From Paenibacillus_V sp046244365 (GTDB lineage Bacteria; Bacillota; Bacilli; Paenibacillales; NBRC-103111), in assembly GCF_046244365.1 (NCBI RefSeq), contig NZ_CP176395.1, positions 5,952,001 to 6,016,000 on the forward strand: 64,000 bases of DNA, in the 5' to 3' direction. Position numbers and translations under genes: made by a program. This document shows, in pieces, positions 50,564-59,952 of the stretch. The notes beneath the pieces are model-generated. The model was given only the letters and a program-made list of their open reading frames with translations. It searched no databases and was not told the origin of the DNA. Numbering within the stretch: the stretch's first letter is position 1; each line of letters begins with the position of its first letter.

Positions 50564-51457
50564 TCAACCTTTCACGGAACCGATAAGAACGCCTTTCACG
50601 AAATATTTTTGCAGGAACGGGTAGATAACAAGGATCGGCGCGGTCGTGGCGATCATCATCGCAAGCTTGAGCGTCTCGGGGCTGATCTGCTTCGCTTCCT
50701 CCGGAATCATGCTGGCCGCCTGCTCGCCGAACTTTTGCGCGACCGATGAGTCCGTCACGATCCGCATCAGAAATAATTGCACGGGCTCGAGCGATTCCTT
50801 CGTCGTGAACAGCATCGCATCCATGTACGAATTCCAATGATACACCCCGTTGAAAAGGGCGATCGCCGCCAAAACCGGCTTCGTAAGCGGCATCACAAGC
50901 TGTAGAAATATGCGGTATTCGCCAGCTCCGTCGATTTTGGCCGATTCGATGATCTGCTCGGGAATCGTCCGGAAGAACGACATGACGATAATCATATCCC
51001 AGACGCTGAACATCGAAGGAACGATGTACACGAGAAAGTTGTTCAGCAGTCCGAGCTCCTTGTATAGCAAGTAAGTCGGAACGAGTCCGCCGTAGAAAAA
51101 CATCGTAAACATCATGACGACCAGATACACGCTGCGGCCTGCCAGCGCTTTACGCGACATCCCGTAAGCGACAAGCGCGGTGAACGCTACATGAAGCGCC
51201 GTCCCGGCGATCGTCCGTGAAACCGTAATGAAGTAAGCATGGTAGATGGTCGTATCGGAGAAGACCGCGATATAGTTGGATAACGTAAATTCCCTTGGCC
51301 AAAAATAAACGCCTCCCCGCATATAGTCAAGTCCTTCGTTGAACGAGCCGACCAGCGCGAACCAGAACGGGGCAAGCGTCGCGATGACAATACCCGCCAT
51401 GAAGACGATATTGAGCGCGTCGAACCACCTATCTCCTCTTGATCGGATTTTCATCAT
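50564..51457 (-). CDS. LplC/YtcP-type ABC transporter permease
   Basis: A 297-residue CUT1 permease. NIVFMAGIVIATLAPFWFAL is the first helix, EQIIESAKIDGAGEYRIFLQ is the EAA loop, and the C-terminus is VKGVLIGSVKG. AGGAGG precedes the ATG ATG pair at 51457/51454; the second may be used. It lies 26 bp after the first permease. Confidence 0.93.
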   Translation of the reverse strand: MMKIRSRGDRWFDALNIVFMAGIVIATLAPFWFALVGSFNEGLDYMRGGVYFWPREFTLSNYIAVFSDTTIYHAYFITVSRTIAGTALHVAFTALVAYGMSRKALAGRSVYLVVMMFTMFFYGGLVPTYLLYKELGLLNNFLVYIVPSMFSVWDMIIVMSFFRTIPEQIIESAKIDGAGEYRIFLQLVMPLTKPVLAAIALFNGVYHWNSYMDAMLFTTKESLEPVQLFLMRIVTDSSVAQKFGEQAASMIPEEAKQISPETLKLAMMIATTAPILVIYPFLQKYFVKGVLIGSVKG

Positions 51458-51483
51458 GATTCCTCCTAAACGTAAGCTGGAGC

Positions 51484-52446
51484 TTAGAACAGACTGTTGT
51501 CCGAAATTTTACGCGACACGTAATTGGCGCCAAACAGCAGGATCAACGCTACAACAGATTTGGCAAGCCCGACCGCCGTCGAATACGAATAGCGCATCTG
51601 CTGCAGCCCGACCTTGTACACATAGGTGTCGATCGTTTCGCTAACATCGAGATTAAGCGGGTTCTGCATCACCATAATTTGCTCGAAGCCGGTATTCAGA
51701 ATCGAACTGACGGCGAAGATCAGCATGATGACGACCGTTCCCATAATGCTCGGAACCGTAATGTGCAGCATTCTCTGGAATCTGCCTGCGCCGTCGATTT
51801 TGGCCGCCTCGTACATTTCCTGGTCGACACCCGCGATCGCCGCGATATAAATAATGGCGCCCCAGCCGATCCCCTTCAAGATCTCGGCTCCGACCATGAT
51901 CCCCCAGAATAGCTCCGGCTTGGCCATGAAATTGATCGGTTCGTCGAGAATGTGCAGCTTGACGAGCAGCAGATTGACGATGCCGTTCGATGGCGAGAGC
52001 ACCGTCAGGATCAAGCCGCCGAAGATGACCCATGAGACGAAGTGCGGCAGGTACGAAACCGTTTGCACAAATCGCTTGAAGCGCATTTTCGTCAGCTCGT
52101 TCAGAAATAGCGCGAAAACGATCGGCGCCGGAAACCCAAGTATCAATCCGAGCAAGTTCATCGCCAGTGTGTTGCGCAAGACGTTCGTGAAATTAGGATC
52201 GTTGAAAAACTCGTTGAAATGTGTCCAGCCTGCCCAAGGCGATTTCATAACGCCCAAGAAAAGATCGTATTCCTTGAACGCTATTAAGATCCCGTACATC
52301 GGAATATAGGAGAACACGATCAGGAACAATATGCCTGGCCATACCATGCTCTGCAGCGCGAACTGGCTCTTGGACCGCAACCTCCTGCCCGTCGCCGCGA
52401 TGCCTGCTTGGCGAGAACGACGCTGCGCGCTTACGGCTCTTTCCAC
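51484..52446 (-). CDS. LplB-type ABC transporter permease
   Basis: A 320-residue CUT1 permease. MVWPGILFLIVFSYIPMYGI is the first helix, and MYEAAKIDGAGRFQRMLHIT is the EAA loop. The start is uncertain: GTG 52446 has AGGGGG at 8 bases and is chosen, while a TTG at 52494 would add 16 residues but lacks a ribosome site. First gene of the operon permease-permease-binding protein, the reverse of the usual gene order. Divergent from its YesM/YesN pair, with a cre site in the shared gap. Confidence 0.9.
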   Translation of the reverse strand: MERAVSAQRRSRQAGIAATGRRLRSKSQFALQSMVWPGILFLIVFSYIPMYGILIAFKEYDLFLGVMKSPWAGWTHFNEFFNDPNFTNVLRNTLAMNLLGLILGFPAPIVFALFLNELTKMRFKRFVQTVSYLPHFVSWVIFGGLILTVLSPSNGIVNLLLVKLHILDEPINFMAKPELFWGIMVGAEILKGIGWGAIIYIAAIAGVDQEMYEAAKIDGAGRFQRMLHITVPSIMGTVVIMLIFAVSSILNTGFEQIMVMQNPLNLDVSETIDTYVYKVGLQQMRYSYSTAVGLAKSVVALILLFGANYVSRKISDNSLF

Positions 52447-52582
52447 TTCCCATTCCCCCTGTGTCGTTACCTTAGCCGGATCGACTACGGACAACGTTCT
52501 CTGTTTGATGCTCCCGTTCCGAACCGCGGGTCGTTTTCTCGTCAGCTAAGCGACTGCGGAAGCATAAACCTACTATACGTTT

Positions 52583-52596
52583 TGAAAGCGCTTATA
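52583..52596. promoter_or_regulatory. CcpA cre site between transporter and sensor genes
   Basis: TGAAAGCGCTTATA matches the cre consensus TGWAARCGYTWWCW at 13 of 14 positions. It lies in the 271 bp divergent gap and could repress either or both units when preferred carbon is present. Confidence 0.7.
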
Positions 52597-52717
52597 AAAA
52601 TACCGCCATTTTTGTTTTGATACCTTCATTTTGGATGATCGGGCAGCGAGAAAGGTTTCGCGTTCCGGTTGTCGAATACTGTGATTAACGACCCCCATCC
52701 GGAAAGAAGGTTTGCCG

Positions 52718-54487
52718 TTGCGCCGTTCCTTGAACGCCATGAGCATCAAAAGCAAAGTAACGCTCGCTTTCGTATTCTTGATTATGCTTCCATTTAGCGC
52801 ACTCGGGCTGTACTCCTACGACCAAGCTCAGCGATCTATGAAATCCCAATTGATCTCCAATTCGCAGACGACACTCAAGCAGGTCAAATATACGATCGAG
52901 AACAAAATCGACTTGATTGAAAGCGTCAGCAACAACATTACGTACAATTACCGGCTGCAGCTGTTTTTAGGAGACCCTTTCTCCCCTGACGGAAATTCGA
53001 TCGAAACGTATTTCAGCTATGCGGCGCCGCTCGTTAATTACGCGATGCTGTTTCAAAAAATCAATACGGACAAAATTTCCGTTTACATGAGCAACGAAAC
53101 GATTCCCGAGGGCTTCGGCGCCTTTTACCACGAAAATAAGGCAAGTCAAGAGCCATGGTACGAAGCGTTCAAGCGTTCGGACCAAAAGTTCCTGTGGGTG
53201 CTGCGCGAAAGCCCGGATAGCGGACAAACGTTCAGCTTTGTGCAGAAAATGATTTCCATCGAGGGGAAAGATCTCGGCATGACGGTCGTTGACGTAAGGT
53301 TGAGCGACCTTCTGGCCCCCGTTTCCGGCACGAACGATCCGAGTCACGCCATCGTCGTATCGGATGAACGGCACCGCGTAATCTTTTCCTCAGGAGAACC
53401 GAGACCGCCGGCTGCCTTATCCGGGACGGTTATGCAAACGCTCTCGAATGGCTACTCCACGCAAGACGGTATGTTGTATGTCGGCGAATTGCTCAAAGGC
53501 GTCCGCCTTTCCATCCTCTTGGCCATTCCGCTGCCAAAAACAGCGGGTTCTCTCCAGGTAGCGACGAATTTAGCTTTTATTTCGGCCATGGTCGTACTGC
53601 TATTGGCTTTTTACTCGGTGTTGAAGATGGTCTTGCGTAAAATGAAAACAAGCATCAAACAGATGGATCAGGCGATCGGCAGCGGCTTCCGGCCTATCCT
53701 CATCGATCGGAAGGACGAATTCGGCGTCATCTCGGAAAAGTTCAACATCCTTCTTGATAAAATCACCGTGTTAATGAGCGACATGATCAAAAAAGAGACG
53801 ATGCATAAGGACGCCCAACTGATTGCTCTGCAGTCGCAAATCAACCCGCATTTCATCTACAACACGCTCGATATTTTTAGCGCGAAGATGGAGCTCGCCG
53901 GACAATTCGACGTGTCGGATGCGATGGCCGATTTTGGCAAAATGATGCGCTACAACATGGACGGCAAATCGAAATTCACGACGCTGGAAGCGGAAATCCG
54001 TTATTTGGAGCAATACATGAATTTGCAGAAGGTCAAATTCGGAGACAGCGTCCGGTTTCGCGTTAATGTTCCGGACAGACTGCTTCCATTCAAAATGATC
54101 AAGTTCATTCTTCAGCCGATCGTCGAGAACAGCATGAAGCACGGCTTTGCCAATCGGCAAACGCTTGACGTGGACATCGATATTTGGCTGCAGTCCGAAA
54201 GCTGCATCTGCGTGTCCGTCCGCGACAATGGAGCCGGCATAGCTCCCGAACGGCTTACGGCTATCAATGAACAATTTCGCACATCCGTTTACGCCGCCAA
54301 AAGCAGCGAGTTTAGGGAAGGAATCGGCCTCGGCAACATCAATGAGCGGCTGAAGCTGTATTACGGAGAGGACTATCCGATAAGGATGAATAGCGAACAC
54401 GGCCTGTTTGCTCAGACGGTATTGACCATTCCATACGACGAGACGGGAGAGGAAGAAAGCGATGTACACGGTATTAATCGTCGATGA
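52718..54487 (+). CDS. YesM-type sensor histidine kinase
   Basis: A 589-residue kinase: helix 1 (~14-34, VTLAFVFLIMLPFSALGLYS), extracellular sensor (~35-280), helix 2, HAMP, the His_kinase block ALQSQINPHFIYNTLDIFSA with phosphoacceptor His, and HATPase with VRDNGAGIAPERL and GIGLGNINERLKLYYG. TTG 52718 is chosen because AAGAAGG lies 7 bases upstream; an ATG at 52739 lacks one. The gene overlaps its response regulator by 26 bp. It presumably senses the sugar transported by the divergent operon. Less similar to the two kinases at 29-31 and 41-43 kb than they are to each other. Confidence 0.92.
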   Translation: MRRSLNAMSIKSKVTLAFVFLIMLPFSALGLYSYDQAQRSMKSQLISNSQTTLKQVKYTIENKIDLIESVSNNITYNYRLQLFLGDPFSPDGNSIETYFSYAAPLVNYAMLFQKINTDKISVYMSNETIPEGFGAFYHENKASQEPWYEAFKRSDQKFLWVLRESPDSGQTFSFVQKMISIEGKDLGMTVVDVRLSDLLAPVSGTNDPSHAIVVSDERHRVIFSSGEPRPPAALSGTVMQTLSNGYSTQDGMLYVGELLKGVRLSILLAIPLPKTAGSLQVATNLAFISAMVVLLLAFYSVLKMVLRKMKTSIKQMDQAIGSGFRPILIDRKDEFGVISEKFNILLDKITVLMSDMIKKETMHKDAQLIALQSQINPHFIYNTLDIFSAKMELAGQFDVSDAMADFGKMMRYNMDGKSKFTTLEAEIRYLEQYMNLQKVKFGDSVRFRVNVPDRLLPFKMIKFILQPIVENSMKHGFANRQTLDVDIDIWLQSESCICVSVRDNGAGIAPERLTAINEQFRTSVYAAKSSEFREGIGLGNINERLKLYYGEDYPIRMNSEHGLFAQTVLTIPYDETGEEESDVHGINRR

Positions 54488-56060
54488 TGAAGTGCTGATT
54501 TGCGACGGCGTAAAGGCTAAGCTCGAACGCGCCGGGATTCCCGAGATAGACGCCATTCATACCGCATACGGAGGACTGCAAGGACTGCAATCGGCCAGAG
54601 CCATTATGCCGCACATCGTCATAACCGATATACGAATGCCCGACATGGACGGGATTAGCTTGATCAAGGAACTTGCCGCCTCGCTTCCGCGGACGAAATT
54701 CATCATGCTGAGCGGGTATGACGACTACGCTTACGTACGCGAAGCATTTAAATACGGAGCGATCGACTACTTGCTTAAGCCTGCGGGCTCGGCGGAGCTG
54801 GCCAAACAAGTGCAGACGGCAATTGCCGCAATCGAGGAGCATAGCCTTCTGGCCCGAAGAGACGAGAGAAATCGGCAGGATGAGCAAACGCTGCTCGCCG
54901 CCCGATTGAATATGCTGCTAAACGGTTCGGTCCGATTGCATACGGACTCTGACCCTGCGGAGCATCGTTCTCGGCATAGCATGGATTCCGGCCCGAATCC
55001 GCCGCTTGAAGCCTACTTCTTACACGCCCGTTTTGCCGTCTCCCTATTGGCGATCAACGACAACCCCTTTAACGGAAATGACCTGAAACGTTCAAATGCT
55101 TGCTTCGAGCATCTCGTTCAAGAAGCAGGCATCCATAATCAGCTGCGGTTTTTGGCGTTTCATAATATGCAGGGGGCCGTTAGCGTCATATTCAACTTCA
55201 CGGAGCATGTGCCGCTCGATTTGGTTGTCACGCTGCTAGGGAACGCTACTATGCAATTGGGAACGCATGCTCAAGCACGCCCTGCCGCTTCGATTAGCGG
55301 ACTTGGCGAGCGTCTCAGCGAATTGCCGGGGCTTTACAAGCAGGCGGTGCATGCGATGTCGTATCGAATATTGAGAGAACCAAGCGAAGTGCTAAGATTC
55401 GCAGAACCCATACGCCGCCATGAGTCAGCTCTCCCGGACAGAAAAGACATTGAGGAGCTTCGGCAAGCTGTCGATACGCTTCGCTTGGAGCGGATCGGCG
55501 ATTGGATCGACCGATGGTTTGACGATAACCGAAGGAGCAGTATATCCCTCGAACAACTTAAAGCGCTATACGACCTCCTGATGACCGAAATTCACCGACA
55601 CGTTAACGGCCGTCTGCTTTTCGAGGAAAGCGAGCAAGCTCATGCCTTCGGTACGTTCCATTCGTTAAGCGATCTCCGTCATTACTTGAAGGGCTACGCC
55701 TTCAATGCCAAACAAATCGTGATGGAACGCTCAAGCCATGACGGAACCGTCATCGCTGTCGCCGAGTCGATCGTTCGCGAGCAATACAGCCGCGACCTCC
55801 AGCTCGCCGAGGTGGCAAACCGCGTATCCATGAACTATTCCTATTTCAGCAAGCTGTTTAAAGAGCGAACCGGTTTGACATTCACCTCCTATCTGATTAA
55901 GATCCGCATGGAAGAAGCGCAAAAGCTGCTGAAGAACCCTACGCTGCGGATCAATGAAATATCCGAGATGGTCGGTTACGGAAATCTGTACCATTTCTCC
56001 CGCGCATTCAAAAACTATTTCGGCGTTTCGCCCAAAGAGCACAGGAAAACAATGCAATAA
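54462..56060 (+). CDS. YesN-type response regulator
   Basis: A 532-residue regulator with receiver motifs LIVDDEVLICDGVK and VITDIRMPDMDG (phosphoacceptor Asp ~55), Lys in YLLKPAGSAEL, a central region, and an AraC helix-turn-helix pair at the C-terminus (EVANRVSMNYSYFSKLFKER; ISEMVGYGNLYHFSRAFKNY). ATG 54462 follows GAGGAAG within the kinase gene. Likely activates the divergent LplBC-type transporter operon. Confidence 0.92.
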   Translation: MYTVLIVDDEVLICDGVKAKLERAGIPEIDAIHTAYGGLQGLQSARAIMPHIVITDIRMPDMDGISLIKELAASLPRTKFIMLSGYDDYAYVREAFKYGAIDYLLKPAGSAELAKQVQTAIAAIEEHSLLARRDERNRQDEQTLLAARLNMLLNGSVRLHTDSDPAEHRSRHSMDSGPNPPLEAYFLHARFAVSLLAINDNPFNGNDLKRSNACFEHLVQEAGIHNQLRFLAFHNMQGAVSVIFNFTEHVPLDLVVTLLGNATMQLGTHAQARPAASISGLGERLSELPGLYKQAVHAMSYRILREPSEVLRFAEPIRRHESALPDRKDIEELRQAVDTLRLERIGDWIDRWFDDNRRSSISLEQLKALYDLLMTEIHRHVNGRLLFEESEQAHAFGTFHSLSDLRHYLKGYAFNAKQIVMERSSHDGTVIAVAESIVREQYSRDLQLAEVANRVSMNYSYFSKLFKERTGLTFTSYLIKIRMEEAQKLLKNPTLRINEISEMVGYGNLYHFSRAFKNYFGVSPKEHRKTMQ

Positions 56061-56096
56061 CATAAAGGAATTCCCCGTTTATTCCTGCTTGAAACA

Positions 56097-56140
56097 GAAA
56101 TAAACCGTCCTGCCAGACAAGCTGGACAGACGGTTTATCG
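56097..56140. terminator. Bidirectional terminator between regulator and chemoreceptor
   Basis: TAAACCGTC/GACGGTTTA outer stem with an inner CCAG/CTGG stem, flanked by A and T residues. It serves both the plus-strand regulator and the minus-strand MCP, which converge here. Confidence 0.75.
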
Positions 56141-56157
56141 GCTTATGACAGGTAAGC

Positions 56158-58314
56158 TTATACCCGGAATTTATCCAGCGACTGCTGGAGCGAATTCGAC
56201 AGATCCTCCAGGCTTTCCGACAATCGGACAAGCCCTTCGCTGACACTGAGCTGCTCGTTGCTGAGCGAAGCTACTTCTTGCGAGGTAGCGGAAGACTCTT
56301 CGGATACCGCGCTGACGTTCGTCATCGCTTCGTTCAAGACTAGCTGGGATTGATCCAACAATTGAATCGACTGCGTAGCGCTTTCGAGCTGGACGACAAA
56401 GCCGGACATATGCCCTTGCACCTGCTTGAAAATTTGCTCCGCTTCTTTCACCGATTGGATCTGCTCTTGGAACACCGGATACGCCGTGGAAAGCACGGAC
56501 ACCGTCTCGTCGATTTCCGTCTGAATCGTCTCCGTAATTTGGCCGACGACCTCGATCGACTGCTTCGACTGCTCGGCAAGCTTGCGAATCTCGTCGGCGA
56601 CGACCATAAACCCTTTGCCGGCTGCGCCCGCGCGCGCCGCTTCGATCGTCGCGTTAAGGGATAAGATGTTCGTTTGCTTCGTCATATTGTTCAGCACATC
56701 GAGAATTTTGCGGATAGACGACGTGCTTTCCTTCAAACGGTCGACCTTCTCGACCATCGAGCGGGTCATTTCTTCCGTCGCGTTCGTTTTGACGATCAGC
56801 TCCGACATGTAAGTCGTTCCGCGTTCGCTTTCCTGCTGAACGACGGCAGCCGAGCTTCCCATCTCCATATTCGACTCGACGACCTGGCGCATTTGACCGC
56901 CGATTTCGTTCGTCAGGCTGCTGCCCTTCTCGGCTTCGATCGCCAGGCTTGAAGCGCCGTTCGCGATTTCTTCGGTAGCGACCGCAATTTCCTTGGCGGA
57001 AACCGCCGTTTTCTTCGAGGCGTTAAGCAGCTCTCCCGCCGTACGCAATACTTCGCTTGCGGAATGGTTCGTTTGCTGCACCAGACGCGTGATCTGCTCC
57101 ATCATCTGGTTGAAGCTTATGCTCAGCTGGCCGATTTCGTCCTTGCTCGAATAGTCCATCCGAACGGTCAGATTGCCTTGCTCGCCTTCCTTCATCAGGT
57201 TGCGCAGCTTGACTAGCGGGCCGCCGATCATCCTTGCGACGAAAAATCCCGCAATACCGGCAACGGCCATGGAAACCAATACGGCCACCCACGTTACGGT
57301 TTGAATCCGGCTTGTTTCCTGGACGAGCTCGCTAACCGGGGCAACCGCCGCGATCGACCAATCCGACATGGCCATCTTCTTGTTGACGATGAGCTTGCGG
57401 TCCCCTTCAATCGTATTCACGGAGGAGACGGCTTTATTAGCATCGTCTGCGCTCACTCCAACGAGCGGTACCGCGAATTTCGATTCTACCGCTTCCTTAT
57501 CGGGTGAGCTGATCAGCTTGTTGTCGACGTCGACGATCACGATTTGGCCGGTATCGCCGATTTTGATTTTGGACAGCCCGTCCGAGATCGAGCTTAGCTT
57601 GATTTCGAACAGAAGCAGGAACGCTTTCTTCCCGGTAAGCGGATCGCTCAATACCCGGGACAAGCCGAATACGGATTCCCGCATGCCTTCGCTAAACCCG
57701 GTCTTCTTCGAATCGACCCAAATGACTTGTCCGTCCGATTCGGCGCCTTGCTTAAACCAGTCCGTCTTCAAATAATCGAAATTCGTAAAATTCGACCCGG
57801 CCAGAACGGGCTTCACATCGTTGCTTTCCTGAAGCGGCAGCAAGCTGATGCTGGCGATGGTGGAATTGCCTAGCAAATAGCTCTGCAGCTTGTCGCTCAA
57901 ATCCTTGAACCGCGTCAATCGCTCGTAAGCGTTGTCAGTCGGTTCCGTGTAGCTGCGAAGCGTCGCCTTGAACGAGTTATCGGTCAGAAACTGCATAGAA
58001 ATCGACTCGTAATTTTTGAGCATCAGTTCCAGCTTATCCGCGGCTTCGCTGATCGTTTGCTCGGTGGAGACTGCCATTTTGTTCTCGATAATGCTTTTGG
58101 ACTGGGAATACGAAAACAAGCCCACAGCCACTACCAGCACGACGATACAAATGAAAAAAATCAAAAACAGCTTCATGCCGACCGATTTAATCGGGTTTTC
58201 GATCGTCATGCCTTTAGTCCCAGGTACAGAAGCATTCGCCTTTCCTGAAAATGGTTTCCACAACTGCCTGAGTGAGGCAATCACTTTCCTGAAGTATTCA
58301 TTGATCGGTTTCAA
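56158..58314 (-). CDS. Methyl-accepting chemotaxis protein
   Basis: A 718-residue receptor with a cytoplasmic N-terminal tail of ~45 residues, helix 1 (~47-70), a dCache_1 sensor (~75-345), helix 2 (~347-368), HAMP (~370-425) and an MCP signalling domain. The hairpin tip reads NILSLNATIEAARAGAAGKG followed by FMVVADEIRKLAEQS, which contacts CheA/CheW. The start is TTG 58314 behind GGAAGGTG; an ATG within LGMTIENP would remove the tail. No che genes adjoin, and its ligand is unknown. Confidence 0.92.
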   Translation of the reverse strand: MKPINEYFRKVIASLRQLWKPFSGKANASVPGTKGMTIENPIKSVGMKLFLIFFICIVVLVVAVGLFSYSQSKSIIENKMAVSTEQTISEAADKLELMLKNYESISMQFLTDNSFKATLRSYTEPTDNAYERLTRFKDLSDKLQSYLLGNSTIASISLLPLQESNDVKPVLAGSNFTNFDYLKTDWFKQGAESDGQVIWVDSKKTGFSEGMRESVFGLSRVLSDPLTGKKAFLLLFEIKLSSISDGLSKIKIGDTGQIVIVDVDNKLISSPDKEAVESKFAVPLVGVSADDANKAVSSVNTIEGDRKLIVNKKMAMSDWSIAAVAPVSELVQETSRIQTVTWVAVLVSMAVAGIAGFFVARMIGGPLVKLRNLMKEGEQGNLTVRMDYSSKDEIGQLSISFNQMMEQITRLVQQTNHSASEVLRTAGELLNASKKTAVSAKEIAVATEEIANGASSLAIEAEKGSSLTNEIGGQMRQVVESNMEMGSSAAVVQQESERGTTYMSELIVKTNATEEMTRSMVEKVDRLKESTSSIRKILDVLNNMTKQTNILSLNATIEAARAGAAGKGFMVVADEIRKLAEQSKQSIEVVGQITETIQTEIDETVSVLSTAYPVFQEQIQSVKEAEQIFKQVQGHMSGFVVQLESATQSIQLLDQSQLVLNEAMTNVSAVSEESSATSQEVASLSNEQLSVSEGLVRLSESLEDLSNSLQQSLDKFRV

Positions 58315-58399
58315 ATGGAAACACCTTCCTCAAAAAATGGGTATATAGTATATTTCGACAGAACCACCCCAATCCTTTACAATTATTTTTAAAAATATG

Positions 58400-58430
58400 A
58401 AAAGTCCCCGATTCGCATCGGGGACTTTTT
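58400..58430 (-). terminator. Terminator after the U32 gene cluster
   Basis: AAAGTCCCCG/CGGGGACTTT stem with a 6-base loop. A-runs on the left become the T-run for minus-strand transcripts ending the alaS-yrrO cluster. Confidence 0.9.
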
Positions 58431-58561
58431 GCCTGTTTCTTATGATTTCCGGGTATGAACCGGCATAGCGACTAGTTAAATATGCCCCTTCCGGGCGGCA
58501 TCTTCCATGTCTCCGGTACTTGACGGGACAGGAATCTGCTCCTAGTTTGCCGTACCGCGCT

Positions 58562-59902
58562 TTACGCTTTTCCGGTCTTTTTGCGCATCATGTCAAAATA
58601 GCGAACCGGCTGCTCGACCTGAAAGCGGACGTGCTGCAGCGGATGGCGCGCAGCGTTCAGCTCGTTGCCTTCCGTATCCCAGATCGTGCCGACGGCCTGC
58701 TTGAACACCTTGCCGCCGGGGCCGAAAAACTCGACCTCTTGACCCGGCTTAAAAAAGTTGCGCTGCTGCACCGTCGCCATTCCCGTCGCTTCATCGTAAG
58801 CAAGCACGAGTCCCGCAAAATCATAATTGACCGCTTTCTCTTCCGGTCCGAAAATATGGTCCTCATGCCCCGGATCGTCGAAAAAGAAGCCGGTGTTAAG
58901 CGGACGGTTCGCCGCTTTGCCGATTTCGTCCAGCCATTCCTGCTTCAGCTCGTAGCCTTCCGGATCCGCCAAGTAAGCGTCGATGGCCTGACGATACGCA
59001 TTAATGACGGTAGCGACGTAATGAATGCTCTTCATCCGTCCCTCGACCTTGAAGCTTTCTACGCCGGACTCGATCATTTCGGGAATGTAGCCGATCATGC
59101 ACAAATCTTTGGAGCCCATCGTAAACGGGTCTTCGCCTTCGACAAAGAGCGGTTTCTCCACCGTGCCTCCGCCGAATGTTTCGGCAGCGGCTTTATCCAT
59201 CGCTTCCTCTTCCGAAACGAACACCTCGCCCGAAGCTTCCCCGCCGGCAAACAGGTCATATTTCCAGCGGCATGATTGGCAGCAGCCGCCCCGGTTCGAG
59301 TCGCGGTCGGTAAAATGATTCGACAGCACGCAGCGGCCCGAATACGAGCTGCACATGGCGCCGTGCACGAAGACTTCGATCTCGATATCCACGTTTCGTT
59401 TAATCTCGAGAATCTCTTCCATATTGGCTTCTCGGGCGAGCACGACCCTGTCCGCGCCGTCTTCCTTCCAGAATTGAACGGCTTGCCAGTTCATCGTCGA
59501 CTGCTGCGTGCTCAGATGGATTTCCAGCTTCGGCGCTACGCGTCTGCACGTTTCGATGATAACCGGATCGGCGACGATGATCGCCGCCACGCCGGCATCC
59601 TGCAGCCCTCGCAAGTAGTCTTCAAGCCCTTCGATATCTTCGTTATGGGCGTAAATATTCGTTGCGACGAACACCTTGGCCCCGTACCGATTCGCGAATT
59701 CGACCCCTTCACGCATTTCCTCCTGCGTAAAGTTGTCCGCGTTGGAGCGCAAGCCGTACTTTTGCCCGCCAATGTAGACTGCATCCGCTCCGTAATGGAC
59801 GGCAAATTTCAGCTTTTCCAAATTGCCCGCAGGAGCGAGCAGCTCCGGCCGTTTAAGCGTTTTTTTCGCTTGCGGATCCGCCGGTTCCGATTTTAGTTGC
59901 AT
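58562..59902 (-). CDS. yrrO: U32 family protein YrrO (TrhP2-like)
   Basis: A protein of 446 residues. RPELLAPAGNLEKLKFAVHY, GADAVYIGGQKYGLR and the U32 signature EVFVHGAMCSSYSGRCVLSN are visible; CCQSCRW and the cysteine of the signature are candidate iron-sulfur ligands. Extended C-terminal domain (~330-446) is absent from the upstream paralogue. In B. subtilis the YrrN/YrrO pair takes part in prephenate-dependent 5-hydroxyuridine formation at tRNA position 34. ATG 59902 is chosen with GAGGTG about 12 bases upstream; GTG 59908 or 59917 is possible. Confidence 0.9.
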   Translation of the reverse strand: MQLKSEPADPQAKKTLKRPELLAPAGNLEKLKFAVHYGADAVYIGGQKYGLRSNADNFTQEEMREGVEFANRYGAKVFVATNIYAHNEDIEGLEDYLRGLQDAGVAAIIVADPVIIETCRRVAPKLEIHLSTQQSTMNWQAVQFWKEDGADRVVLAREANMEEILEIKRNVDIEIEVFVHGAMCSSYSGRCVLSNHFTDRDSNRGGCCQSCRWKYDLFAGGEASGEVFVSEEEAMDKAAAETFGGGTVEKPLFVEGEDPFTMGSKDLCMIGYIPEMIESGVESFKVEGRMKSIHYVATVINAYRQAIDAYLADPEGYELKQEWLDEIGKAANRPLNTGFFFDDPGHEDHIFGPEEKAVNYDFAGLVLAYDEATGMATVQQRNFFKPGQEVEFFGPGGKVFKQAVGTIWDTEGNELNAARHPLQHVRFQVEQPVRYFDMMRKKTGKA

Positions 59903-59952
59903 GACCACATGGTCCACCTCGCTTTATATTCCCCTTAACCCTCAAATGACGA

